Origin: Halobaculum limi
GTDB lineage: Archaea; Halobacteriota; Halobacteria; Halobacteriales; Haloferacaceae
Direction of reading: 5' to 3'
NCBI RefSeq assembly: GCF_029490015.1
Contig: NZ_CP120468.1
Span: 1,302,001-1,366,000 of the forward strand
DNA length: 64,000 bases
Position 1 is the first letter of the stretch. Every line of letters begins with the position of its first letter. Below are positions 16,635 through 24,914 of the stretch, piece by piece. The translations under genes and the position numbers were made by a program. The notes beneath the pieces were generated by a model that saw nothing but the letters and a program-made list of their open reading frames with translations, had not been told where the DNA came from and ran no database searches.

Positions 16635-17153
16635 ATGAAGACGCCGAAACCGCGAACGATTGGTGCAGTCGCTTTGGTCCTCGTACTCGTGCCGTTCGTC
16701 GTGTTCGCGGTGCCGCAGGTCGTGGGCGCAAGCCACTCGTACGTCGTTCTCTCTGACAGTATGTCGCCGGAGATCAATGCAGGTGACGTGGTCATCGTCG
16801 ATGACGCTCCTGTCGACACCATCGAGAGGGGTGATGTGATCACCTATGAGCGGCCCGGCGGCGATCAGCTCGTTACCCACAGAGTGATCGAAGTTCGTTC
16901 GGACGGCGACAGCACGTCGTATCGTACCAAAGGCGACGCCAACGAGGACCCAGATCCCACACCCATTCCTGCGAGTAACGTGATCGGCGTCGTCGCATTC
17001 CATATCCCGTTGATCGGACACGTGATCTCTTTCGGTGGCTCTGATCTCGGCATCGTCGTGTTCATCATCATCCCGGCGGTCGGTCTCGCCGTCGGAGAGG
17101 TGTACGATCTCTATCAAGAAGCGACGACCGACGGCGACGGGGGTAATGGGTGA
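16635..17153 (+). CDS. SipW-like signal peptidase I (S26 family)
   Basis: 172 residues with an N-terminal TM helix (about 9-31), the catalytic Ser in SDSMSPEINAGDVVIV (Ser42), the conserved His in LVTHRVIEV (His82) and Asp in RTKGDANEDPDP (Asp101), the Ser-His-Asp arrangement of archaeal/ER-type and SipW signal peptidases. A second TM helix lies near 138-157. Its place inside a cluster of SipW-type precursors makes it the probable dedicated peptidase that matures them. Its stop overlaps the start of the next gene by one base (TGATG). Confidence 0.88.
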   Translation: MKTPKPRTIGAVALVLVLVPFVVFAVPQVVGASHSYVVLSDSMSPEINAGDVVIVDDAPVDTIERGDVITYERPGGDQLVTHRVIEVRSDGDSTSYRTKGDANEDPDPTPIPASNVIGVVAFHIPLIGHVISFGGSDLGIVVFIIIPAVGLAVGEVYDLYQEATTDGDGGNG

Positions 17154-17461
17154 TGTCCGGCGGCTCACTACGAACGGTCGCCGCGGTGACGCTCCTAGTC
17201 GCGGCGGCGGTATTCGTGGGTGTCACTGGCGATATGCGCACTGACGCGGCACTCTCGGACAGCGAGCGTGTCGACGTCTCGGTTGGTGCTGCCGAGGCGT
17301 CGCCAGACAACGGGTCCGGAGACGGGTCGACCCTCGACAACACGTCGACACCGATTCCGAATTCTACTTCGACGGCCACCCCGACCTCAACGCCCACCTC
17401 CACGGCCACGACGAACCAGACGGCGACGACAAACACGACGACCGGAGGTGGCGGCGAGTGA
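17153..17461 (+). CDS. Small SipW-associated exported or anchored protein
   Basis: 102 residues from the ATG at 17153, overlapping the signal peptidase stop. A hydrophobic N-terminal segment (about 7-25) is followed by RTDAALSDSERVDVSVGAA, which resembles the AxFSDTE junction of SipW substrates, and then a Thr/Ser/Asn/Pro-rich tail to residue 102. The tail carries several N-x-S/T sequons and could be glycosylated. It may be a truncated TasA-like accessory protein, comparable in position to TapA; this is inference. It is coupled to the next gene by a GTGA overlap. Confidence 0.65.
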   Translation: MSGGSLRTVAAVTLLVAAAVFVGVTGDMRTDAALSDSERVDVSVGAAEASPDNGSGDGSTLDNTSTPIPNSTSTATPTSTPTSTATTNQTATTNTTTGGGGE

Positions 17462-18717
17462 TCGGCGATCTGCTTAGCGGCCTCACGGTGACCAAACAGA
17501 CGGTGCTCGTCGCTATCGTTGGCAGTGTCGTCCTCACTGGTGCCGGTCTCGGTGCACTCGGACCTGAGTTTGGACTGACGCAAGAAGGCGGTGAGAGTCA
17601 GACGACCGAATCCACGCTGACTGAGACTGCAACACCGACGCCGCCGCCTGTCTCGGTGACGCCGCCGTCGACGGACACTCAGCGGTCTACTGCTGTTGGT
17701 GGCGTGGATAGCACTCCCACGTCGACTCCCTCATCGACGACAACTACGCCGACACGGACACCAACCGTGGTAACGGAGGCTGCGGACGACGACAGAGACG
17801 ATGAGGATGGAGACGATTCTGTTCGGACGGAGCAACCGTTCGCCGACCCAACCCTCTCGCTGTCAGTTGCCGCTCCAGCGGATGTGTCAAACGACACGGG
17901 GGCGGTCGGCGCCATCGGTGGTGATGTGACCGCGCAGGCGTCGTGGACGGGTGACGCCGACAGCGTGGTGTTCGTCATCCGGGCCAGCCAACCTGACGGC
18001 ACGTGGCACGAACTTTCTCGCGAGGCGACAGTCGTCGGCGACGACACCGCTGTTGACCTCGCGGCCGCGGTCGAGAACACGTCGTACACCTACGTCGACG
18101 CCGAAAACTCCTCTGCACTGGATAACCCGACCAACGCGACGGTCGTCGCTCGCTCGGGTGCCGTCGCCGTCACAGCGGTGTTCTTCGACGACGGCGAACA
18201 GGTCGGGATGGTACAGCGCGTTCGCACGTACTCGTTCGATGTGACGAACACAGGCACTATCGATCTCGCGATTGACGAGCAGGACGCCCGTGGTCTATCT
18301 GTCGACGACGTCGCGCCTGGAAACACGGTTGAGCGCCGGCTTCGTGTCCGAAACGGTGCCGCCGCTGATGGGACGCTGCAGCTCACATTCACTAATCAGA
18401 CAGCAGCAGAGAACGGTCTCGCGGAGCCGGAAGTGGCCACTGATGATCCTGGGCGAGTCGAACTTCGTGACGCACTCGAACTCCGCATTTCGATCACTGA
18501 TGGCGACGGAGAGCGGACGTACATTGTCGGCGACACACAGCAGTTCGTCAGCTACGATATTATTGCCGACAGGCTTGGCTCGGTCCCGTTGTCGGGTAAC
18601 CGCACTCGAACAATTGTTGTCGAATGGCGTGTCCCCCGTGACGCCGACAACAGCATTATGACTGACTCGGTCAGCTTCGACGTGCAACTGACGCTGTTAA
18701 GCGACGGGCGCACGTAG
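17458..18717 (+). CDS. Membrane-anchored protein with Thr/Pro stalk and TasA-like C-terminal domain
   Basis: 419 residues from a GTG overlapping the previous stop (GTGA). One TM segment (about 15-35) is followed by a long Thr/Pro/Ser-rich, then acidic stalk (about 45-125), a beta-rich domain (about 130-250), and a C-terminal region (about 255-415) with SVDDVAPGNTVERRLRVRNG, a LELRISITDGDGERTYIVG block and VPRDADNSIMTDSVSFDVQL. These match the layout of the TasA-like subunits in this cluster. It lacks the RR-type SipW signal, so it probably stays anchored and could serve as the base or nucleator for the fibres. The role is inferred. Confidence 0.75.
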   Translation: MIGDLLSGLTVTKQTVLVAIVGSVVLTGAGLGALGPEFGLTQEGGESQTTESTLTETATPTPPPVSVTPPSTDTQRSTAVGGVDSTPTSTPSSTTTTPTRTPTVVTEAADDDRDDEDGDDSVRTEQPFADPTLSLSVAAPADVSNDTGAVGAIGGDVTAQASWTGDADSVVFVIRASQPDGTWHELSREATVVGDDTAVDLAAAVENTSYTYVDAENSSALDNPTNATVVARSGAVAVTAVFFDDGEQVGMVQRVRTYSFDVTNTGTIDLAIDEQDARGLSVDDVAPGNTVERRLRVRNGAAADGTLQLTFTNQTAAENGLAEPEVATDDPGRVELRDALELRISITDGDGERTYIVGDTQQFVSYDIIADRLGSVPLSGNRTRTIVVEWRVPRDADNSIMTDSVSFDVQLTLLSDGRT

Positions 18718-18741
18718 TTGGATGCCGCGTCTCCGGTCGAT

Positions 18742-19143
18742 TCAACCGATCAACAGCCGGATGTTCAACGCCGTCGTGAATGCGCCGACGAATGACAACA
18801 CCACTGGTGGGAGGTAATAGCCAAGGCGATCGCCCGCACGGGCGCTGGAGAGGCTGATTGCGAGACATACGCCGAACACTGCTAACTTCACGGCGATCAG
18901 CCCAGCTTCGCCGTACCCGCCGACCGCGGCGGCAATCAGTGCGTTCGCCTCGTTTACCGTATTGGAGTAGCCGATGAGCGCGAGCGTGGTTACGACGTCG
19001 CCGACGCCATACGTTAGGGTCGCAACGAACCACAGCCGCGAGAACTCGACGACGCCGAAGGGTGTTTCCGACAGCGAGAACCAGCTGGTGAGGCCGGTCA
19101 CATCAGCACCACCTTCTGTCTCGCTTCCGGCGTCTCCAGTCAT
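18742..19143 (-). CDS. Four-TM membrane protein (DUF5658-like)
   Basis: 133 residues with about four hydrophobic helices (around 35-58, 64-82, 84-102 and 110-131). The sequence TYGVGDVVTTLALIGYSNTV followed by NEANALIAAA resembles the D...T..E.N motif seen in DUF5658-type proteins; that assignment is tentative. It is convergent with the TasA-like cluster (24 bp between stops) and may or may not belong to it. Confidence 0.6.
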   Translation of the reverse strand: MTGDAGSETEGGADVTGLTSWFSLSETPFGVVEFSRLWFVATLTYGVGDVVTTLALIGYSNTVNEANALIAAAVGGYGEAGLIAVKLAVFGVCLAISLSSARAGDRLGYYLPPVVLSFVGAFTTALNIRLLIG

Positions 19144-19542
19144 ATTGGTGACACAGCGCCGATGAGTGAAAACACTCCCGGGGCGCGACTGTGGTCATAG
19201 TTGCGGTCCCGGCTACTCCCTGGCCAGATTGGCCGGAGTCCGTTCGCAGCGGCGACCGGGGTCACCACAGGAACGTCTGTGTTGCGGAGGGCGTCAAACG
19301 TATTCGTCGAAGGATGGTCTGATGCGGCTTCGCCGTCTAAGTCGTCCCGCGGCTCACTTTGGGATGTGAAGGTTTGTGAATTCGCCACCATCCACTGAGG
19401 GACGAGTCCGAGGGCTGGATATACGACGCGTTCGCACACTCAGGAAGAATCCTGCCAAGCCCGATACCCCTTGTCGGGGAAGCCTCACTGTTCACTGGAG
19501 ATTTTGAGAACACCCCCGAGTGTGAACCAAACTGTCGTCGCG
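19144..19542. other. Intergenic region between the membrane protein and the methyltransferase
   Basis: No convincing gene. A 99-codon minus-strand frame (19140-19439) lacks recognisable motifs and a plausible start. A small hairpin CCCGA/TCGGG (19460-19478) lies 3' of the methyltransferase gene and could help terminate it. Composition is less GC-rich than the flanks. Confidence 0.5.
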
Positions 19543-20592
19543 TTAGGCCTGTCGAGTGGGCGTCGCAGTAGTTGAATCAGTCATCGCGTCAATATCAGCG
19601 CGAATCGCCTCCGCAATCACCCGGCCAAGTTCCACAGGGACGGCATTACCGACGACTTTCAGCTGCTTGCTCTTGGGGCCCTGGAACTCATAGTCATCAG
19701 GGAAGGTCTGGAGGACTGCACACTCGCGAACAGTCCCGACGCGGTCCTCGACGGGATGGATGAACGGCGCGTTGTGATTCTCTTTGACCGTCAGCGAGGG
19801 TTTGTCCATCTCGAGTCGTCGCCAGCTGTCACCGAAGCTCTCGTAGAGGCTCTCGCCAGGTTCGACCTCGGAGATGCGCTCCATCATCTCCTCGCTGTGA
19901 TTCGTCTTGTCGTGATTCGGTAGCCCCGTGAAGTCTTTCTCGACGAGCGCTTCGCGAACTGTCGCGTGCGGCTCTAAGGTCGCACCAGACAGCGTCGATT
20001 GCTTGGAGGGACGGTGCGTTCGCTCGGGGAAGGTTGGGACCTCACCGTCAGCACGCCCGATGAACACGACGCGTCGGCGAGCCTGTGGAACGCCATAATC
20101 TGCGGCATTGAGCGTGTCGTGCTTGACGGAATAGCCGATTTCATCATACCGCTGGCGAATCTTGCGCATCACCTCGCCATCTTCCATCGATTTGATCCCC
20201 GGGACGTTCTCCATCACGAAGACCTTCGGCTTGACGTAGCCGACGTGGTCAATGAAACTCCCGACGAGTGAGTTCCGCTCGTCCTCGGGGTCTCGCTTGC
20301 CAGCGATCGAGAAGCCCTTGCACGGTGGCCCCCCAATCACGACGTCTATCTCGTCGGTGTCGATATCGTGTTCGTCATAGAACTCTGCAGGGTCAACCTC
20401 GGCGAGGTCCGCTTGAATTGCGAGTGAATCGTCGTGATTGTGCTCAAACGTATCGAGAAAGTCCTGATTGACGTCAATTCCCGCAACGATATCATACCCC
20501 GCCTGCTCGAAGCCTGTCGATAATCCACCGCCACCACAAAAGAGGTCCAGCGTCTTGACCGTCGAGTCACCTTCCGGCGTATCTTCTGGCAT
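19543..20592 (-). CDS. DNA (cytosine-5) methyltransferase
   Basis: 349 residues from the ATG at 20592. Standard C5-methyltransferase motifs occur in order: I LDLFCGGGGLSTGFEQAG (15-32), IV VVIGGPPCKGFSIAGKRD with nucleophile Cys91, VI FVMENVPGIKS, VIII GVPQARRRVVFIGR, a target-recognition region with GDSWRRLEMDKPSLTVKENH, and X KQLKVVGNAVPVELGRVIAE. It should methylate a specific DNA sequence using S-adenosylmethionine and protect it from the endonuclease encoded just upstream (132-bp gap, same strand). The recognition sequence cannot be read from the protein. Confidence 0.93.
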   Translation of the reverse strand: MPEDTPEGDSTVKTLDLFCGGGGLSTGFEQAGYDIVAGIDVNQDFLDTFEHNHDDSLAIQADLAEVDPAEFYDEHDIDTDEIDVVIGGPPCKGFSIAGKRDPEDERNSLVGSFIDHVGYVKPKVFVMENVPGIKSMEDGEVMRKIRQRYDEIGYSVKHDTLNAADYGVPQARRRVVFIGRADGEVPTFPERTHRPSKQSTLSGATLEPHATVREALVEKDFTGLPNHDKTNHSEEMMERISEVEPGESLYESFGDSWRRLEMDKPSLTVKENHNAPFIHPVEDRVGTVRECAVLQTFPDDYEFQGPKSKQLKVVGNAVPVELGRVIAEAIRADIDAMTDSTTATPTRQA

Positions 20593-20724
20593 TGTGGAGT
20601 CCTTATGACTGAAGACCCTGCCGCACACTAAACACCTTTCGACCCACATACTGCTGTGAAATCCACGCTACGCGCTCCAATTTCTAGGTGGGTTCACAGA
20701 GCTGCAAGGAGAACGCCAACTGCC

Positions 20725-21648
20725 TCAGTCGTCAGTGACTGGCAGCTGCGAGTGATCGATGATCTCGTTCACTGCGGCACGCCACTTGTGTGGGTTATAC
20801 CACCCACAGCCTTCACAGCCAACCTCCTCAGTATACGCTTCACCCCCCTCATAGTAGAAGTCAATTCCATAGAAGGTTGGGCGTTTCCCGCGTTCGACAC
20901 ACTGCTCGCATTTCCGGCTCTTCAACAAATTGTTCTTGCCCGAAAGGATCTGAAAGTGTTCTTTGGCCTCTTCGTCCGACATCGCCTCATAGTCGAAGTC
21001 TTCCGGCTCGTCCCACCGAATCCGTGGCCGTCGGTGATCGACCTCGGGTGTACCTCCGGGACTGGATAAATCGAAGGCGTCGCGGTGGTCATACAGGTCT
21101 CGCACCCGTTGCTTGAATGCCTCGGGCATCTCCTGGCGAGTGATCGGTTTCGCGCTTGGGAAGGCATACTTGAGCTTCCGATGCGTTGTCTCATCATCGC
21201 AGGTCTCACAGTATCGCCGGTCATACTCGCCTTTCCCACCAACGTTACTCACGAACTCGAAGCCTTCATCGCGGAAATCACGGATGTATGCTGCCGGCTG
21301 TGATCCAGATAACTCACACTCAGAGCAGTGCCACTTGCGGTCAGAGAGGACGTCAAATGTCCGCCCCTTCTTAGTGCTCATCGAAGATGGATTCCAGTCT
21401 TCGACGAGGACGAACTCTTCAGCCCGTGCTCCCCACTCTGTGAGCGTGAGGCGATTGTCCTCCACTCGCTGGAATAATTCTTGCTCCAAGCCAGTCTCCA
21501 AGAGGGGAGTGAGTTCTTCAGTGCTCAATCCTGTCTGCGCGACTATCTCTTGGGCTGTGGTACCGTCGTCAGCAAGCAATCGAACGATTCGCTTTCTGGC
21601 GTCGTCTTCACGGAGAGAACTGATGAGTTGAGCCGTTTTGTCATCCAT
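20725..21648 (-). CDS. Probable type II restriction endonuclease, wHTH-zinc-HNH architecture
   Basis: 307 residues. Residues about 15-78 look like a winged helix (ARKRIVRLLADDGTTAQEIV, TGLSTEELTPLLE, DNRLTLTEWGARAEEF). A four-Cys zinc site follows (WHCSEC 106-111, RYCETC 145-150). The HNH core is EVDHRRPRIRW (Asp204-His205), GKNNLLKSRKCEQCVERGKR (Asn240, Cys247, Cys250, Lys255), with a further CEGC pair at 278-281. Adjacent to a C5-methyltransferase, it is most simply the cognate endonuclease. The N-terminal wHTH could aid specificity or autoregulation. Assignment rests on motifs and gene order. Confidence 0.78.
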   Translation of the reverse strand: MDDKTAQLISSLREDDARKRIVRLLADDGTTAQEIVAQTGLSTEELTPLLETGLEQELFQRVEDNRLTLTEWGARAEEFVLVEDWNPSSMSTKKGRTFDVLSDRKWHCSECELSGSQPAAYIRDFRDEGFEFVSNVGGKGEYDRRYCETCDDETTHRKLKYAFPSAKPITRQEMPEAFKQRVRDLYDHRDAFDLSSPGGTPEVDHRRPRIRWDEPEDFDYEAMSDEEAKEHFQILSGKNNLLKSRKCEQCVERGKRPTFYGIDFYYEGGEAYTEEVGCEGCGWYNPHKWRAAVNEIIDHSQLPVTDD

Positions 21649-21947
21649 TGATCTTGCTCGTCCTCCGACAGTGGCGTGCCAGGGGTCTTAATCCCGACCC
21701 CACTGTTGAGGGCCACCGATACAGCTCGGACGACTGCACTAGCAGCTCGCTGAACGACTGCACACGCAGCGGAGTGGAGTGATGCGTAGTTCGTGCGGAT
21801 AGCAATCGAATCGACTGCTTGGGTTGTGACTGCGAATGTCGATGTCAATGACGAACATTTTTAGCACGACACGACCCGCACTCAGTTGTTCATCGACCGG
21901 ATTCGCTCCTGGTCGTCGATTGGCCCCGCGACAAAGAGCCACCCCTA
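21649..21947. other. Intergenic region between the restriction operon and the FtsX-like permease
   Basis: It should contain the promoters of the two divergent genes. A minus-strand frame (21543-21848) overlaps the endonuclease start in another frame and has no recognisable motif, so I do not call it. An A/T patch near 21850-21862 (gaacatttttagcac) is the most TATA-like spot. Confidence 0.4.
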
Positions 21948-24914
21948 ATGACATATCGACGCGTCCTCCTCGGTCGTTGGTCTCGCCGCGATAGACTCGC
22001 GGTTCTCGTTGTCGCCGTCGGCGTCGCCTTCCTCTGTGGGACAGCGCTGTTGGTGCTCATTGCTGGTGATCAAACCACAACGCTTGCGGCTGACTATGGT
22101 GCGACCGCGACCATCACGACCCATCCATCGGTTGAGGCGGCTGCTGCTGCAGCCCCATCTGGCGCAGCAGTACTTCCATTTGCGGTTGTGACCGGCCCTG
22201 AGGGTGCAGAACAGACCGTCCTTGCGCGACCCGCCACTGATGGCGACGCAATTGAGGCTGAGTTCCTGCTTGGCGATGGCGCTGGTGTCTCTCTTGGTGG
22301 GATTCGTGATGCACAAACGCACACGCTCTCGGGAACCCGCGCAAGCGTCACGGTGACTGCCAATCCACGCTCCCGCTCGTCACCACTGCCTGATGGGTGG
22401 TATCTCACAGACCGCGACACTGTCGACCGCCTCGGCCCATCCGGCGCATTTGTCGTACACCCAGTTCCCGCTGACTCAGTCCCGGACACAGGCGTCCCAT
22501 TCCGGGCAGCGCTTGCCTTCTTCGTCTTCGGGACGAGAGAAGCGCTGACTGCGCTCGTGACAGTCGTCGCCGGCAGTGCGGTGCTCATCGGCGTTGTTGT
22601 CTACAGCGTTACCCGGATGACAATCCACGACCGCCGTGAGACGATTCGCGTTGTCCGCGCAACTGGTGGGCAGTCGTGGAGCGTCCTTGGGTTGTTTGCC
22701 GCACGAGCTGGACTTCTCACACTGACCGGCAGTGCATTGGGATATGCCCTTGGCGTGATCGGCGTCAACGCAGCCGTCAACGCTGCAGTGTTTCTGGGCC
22801 TTCCAACCTCGCTATCGCCAACGGTCACTCCCGCCGTCGCGGGCGTTCTCGCCGCGATCGTCGGGAGCGTTGTCGCACTCGGGGTTGTAAGTGGGATTCT
22901 CGCTGCGCTTCCAACCGTCCGTCGCGCACCGTTTCAGGCTGGTGACCGGACGCCTGCCGAGCCAGCAGGCTCTCGTCTCCGCGCGCTTGTAACGCCCGCA
23001 ATCCTTGACCCTCGAGCTGTTGTGCCGACAGCAGCGACGCTTACGACGTTTGTTGCGTTTGCAGTCCTCGTCGCAGCAATGGGTGGCGTTGTCGGGCCGC
23101 TATCAGGCGGCGGTGGTGCGACGATTACCGAACCCGGCGCTGTCCATCCAATTGCGAGTAACATCCCTGAAACGTACGCCGATGCACTCCGCTCACAAGG
23201 GATCGCTGCGAGCCCAGAAATCTTGGCCTTTGAGTCACGCGATGGGCAGCCATTCACCGTCCGTGGTGCGAATTACACCGCGTTCTCTTCGATTACTGCG
23301 ACGACACTCGTTGAAGGCCGTCAACCAACCACACGTGATGAGGCTGTCATCGGTGCTGATCTCGCCCGAACACTCGAGGTCGGTGTTGGTGACCACGTGA
23401 CGCTTGGGGGGACGACTCGCCGTGCAGTTGATAGAGTCGATATTGTTGGCGTCTATCGCGCACCGGGCGTCTATGATGACCAACTCCTCGTTTCACTACA
23501 GACAGCGGGACACCTTGCTGGAAAGTCGCCGGGCAGAGTCCAATTCATCCGCGCTGCACGCCTCCCAGCAAATGCAGTCGCTAATGACTCTACCCGTGTG
23601 GTAGACGTTTCCGCGCCTGAAACTGTCGCCGTCGGCGAGACCGTCCAAGCCTCCGTCACCGTCGAAAACCGTCGTGATCGAGACGTGACGACGGCTGTTT
23701 CGATCTCCTTCGGCTCCCAGACGACTGAGCGATCGGTTACACTCCCGGCGGGCTCCACACAGAGCATTGCTGTTGAGTTCACTGCGAACACGACTGGCCC
23801 CGTCGCACTCCAAGCAGGAGGTATCACGCAAACGGTCCGTGTTGGGTCGACATCTGGAGCTGGAACGCTCGCGATTGGGCCACTCCCAGACCGTGGGCCG
23901 CCAAATGCAACCATCGCAGTCCGCGTCCGAGATGAGGCAGGGACTGCAGTCGCGAATGCAACTGTGAATGCCGGTGATACCACGGTGCAAACAAACGCTG
24001 ACGGTGTCGCGTACGTGCCGACAGGCGCTCCAGGAATGCGCACAATTACAGCGTCGAGCGAGAATCAAACTGGACAAGCACAGCTTGCCGTTATCCGAGG
24101 GGCGCCACGACAGCCAATCGTACAGCTTGCAGTAGCCCCTGACTCGCCAGACCTCTTCACCCCCACGACGGTCAGCGTGACGCTGTCGAATCCCTGGAAC
24201 CAGACACTGAGTGAGCTTCCGGTCACTCTGCTGTCCGCTGGACAGACCACTGATCAATCTGTCACACTCGCACCCGCTGGACAACAAACGCTCCGGCGTG
24301 ATATTGGCCGACAACCCCCCGGAACGTACGAGGCGGCAGTTCAGGTGGACGGCACACTGCTGGCGAGCGAGCAATTTCGCGTCCGCGGCGACGAACGGGT
24401 TGCTGCCGCGCTTGCTGCCGGTGGGCGTGAAGGTACCTCCGGGATTGGCCGTGCACTTGAGACTGCCTTTGGTAATTTACAACTCGTCCTTGGCGTCGTC
24501 TTTGGCCTGGCTGCGGCACTTACCATCGGTGGGACGACAGCCACCTTCGCACGAGCCGTCCACGCTCGCCGCCCCACAATCGGCGTCTACCGAGCAACAG
24601 GTGCCGCACCGACGCAAATCCTCAGGCTTGTCTTCGTTGATGCGCTGCGAATCGGGGCGGGAGCCACGATGCTTGCAGTGCCAGCAGGCCTTGCGGGACT
24701 CCAGCTTGCAGCTGCATTGGGGTATTTGACGGTGTTCGGCGTCCGTATCTCTCCGACTGCCTCACCGGCGCTGCTTGGCGGTGTGACACTCGCGGGGATT
24801 GGACTGACACTCATCGGGGCGATGCTCGCAACTGGCTCACTGCTTCGAGCATCGCCCACAGCATTGATCCGCGATCAACAACCGACGAACGCGCAAGATG
24901 GTGATGAGCGATGA
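21948..24914 (+). CDS. FtsX-like (MacB-type) ABC transporter permease with large extracellular domains
   Basis: 988 residues. TM1 lies near 15-37; a first FtsX permease block (about 200-330) contains DRRETIRVVRATGGQSWSVL; a further TM lies near 360-385 and a second permease block (about 845-970) contains RRPTIGVYRATGAAPTQILR. Between them is a large extracellular part: a MacB-like periplasmic region and three beta-sandwich stretches (VAVGETVQASVTVENRRDRD, NATIAVRVRDEAGTAVANAT, SPDLFTPTTVSVTLSNPWNQ) resembling CARDB or Ig-like domains. Such permeases usually pair with a LolD-like ATPase, but none is encoded nearby. It overlaps the next gene by 4 nt (ATGA). Confidence 0.85.
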   Translation: MTYRRVLLGRWSRRDRLAVLVVAVGVAFLCGTALLVLIAGDQTTTLAADYGATATITTHPSVEAAAAAAPSGAAVLPFAVVTGPEGAEQTVLARPATDGDAIEAEFLLGDGAGVSLGGIRDAQTHTLSGTRASVTVTANPRSRSSPLPDGWYLTDRDTVDRLGPSGAFVVHPVPADSVPDTGVPFRAALAFFVFGTREALTALVTVVAGSAVLIGVVVYSVTRMTIHDRRETIRVVRATGGQSWSVLGLFAARAGLLTLTGSALGYALGVIGVNAAVNAAVFLGLPTSLSPTVTPAVAGVLAAIVGSVVALGVVSGILAALPTVRRAPFQAGDRTPAEPAGSRLRALVTPAILDPRAVVPTAATLTTFVAFAVLVAAMGGVVGPLSGGGGATITEPGAVHPIASNIPETYADALRSQGIAASPEILAFESRDGQPFTVRGANYTAFSSITATTLVEGRQPTTRDEAVIGADLARTLEVGVGDHVTLGGTTRRAVDRVDIVGVYRAPGVYDDQLLVSLQTAGHLAGKSPGRVQFIRAARLPANAVANDSTRVVDVSAPETVAVGETVQASVTVENRRDRDVTTAVSISFGSQTTERSVTLPAGSTQSIAVEFTANTTGPVALQAGGITQTVRVGSTSGAGTLAIGPLPDRGPPNATIAVRVRDEAGTAVANATVNAGDTTVQTNADGVAYVPTGAPGMRTITASSENQTGQAQLAVIRGAPRQPIVQLAVAPDSPDLFTPTTVSVTLSNPWNQTLSELPVTLLSAGQTTDQSVTLAPAGQQTLRRDIGRQPPGTYEAAVQVDGTLLASEQFRVRGDERVAAALAAGGREGTSGIGRALETAFGNLQLVLGVVFGLAAALTIGGTTATFARAVHARRPTIGVYRATGAAPTQILRLVFVDALRIGAGATMLAVPAGLAGLQLAAALGYLTVFGVRISPTASPALLGGVTLAGIGLTLIGAMLATGSLLRASPTALIRDQQPTNAQDGDER

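Noticed and set aside
19140-19439. 99-codon minus-strand ORF
   Set aside because: No motif, unusual composition and overlap with the end of the spacer; not enough to call a gene.
21543-21848. 101-codon minus-strand ORF overlapping the endonuclease start
   Set aside because: It overlaps a better-supported gene in another frame, with no recognisable domain.
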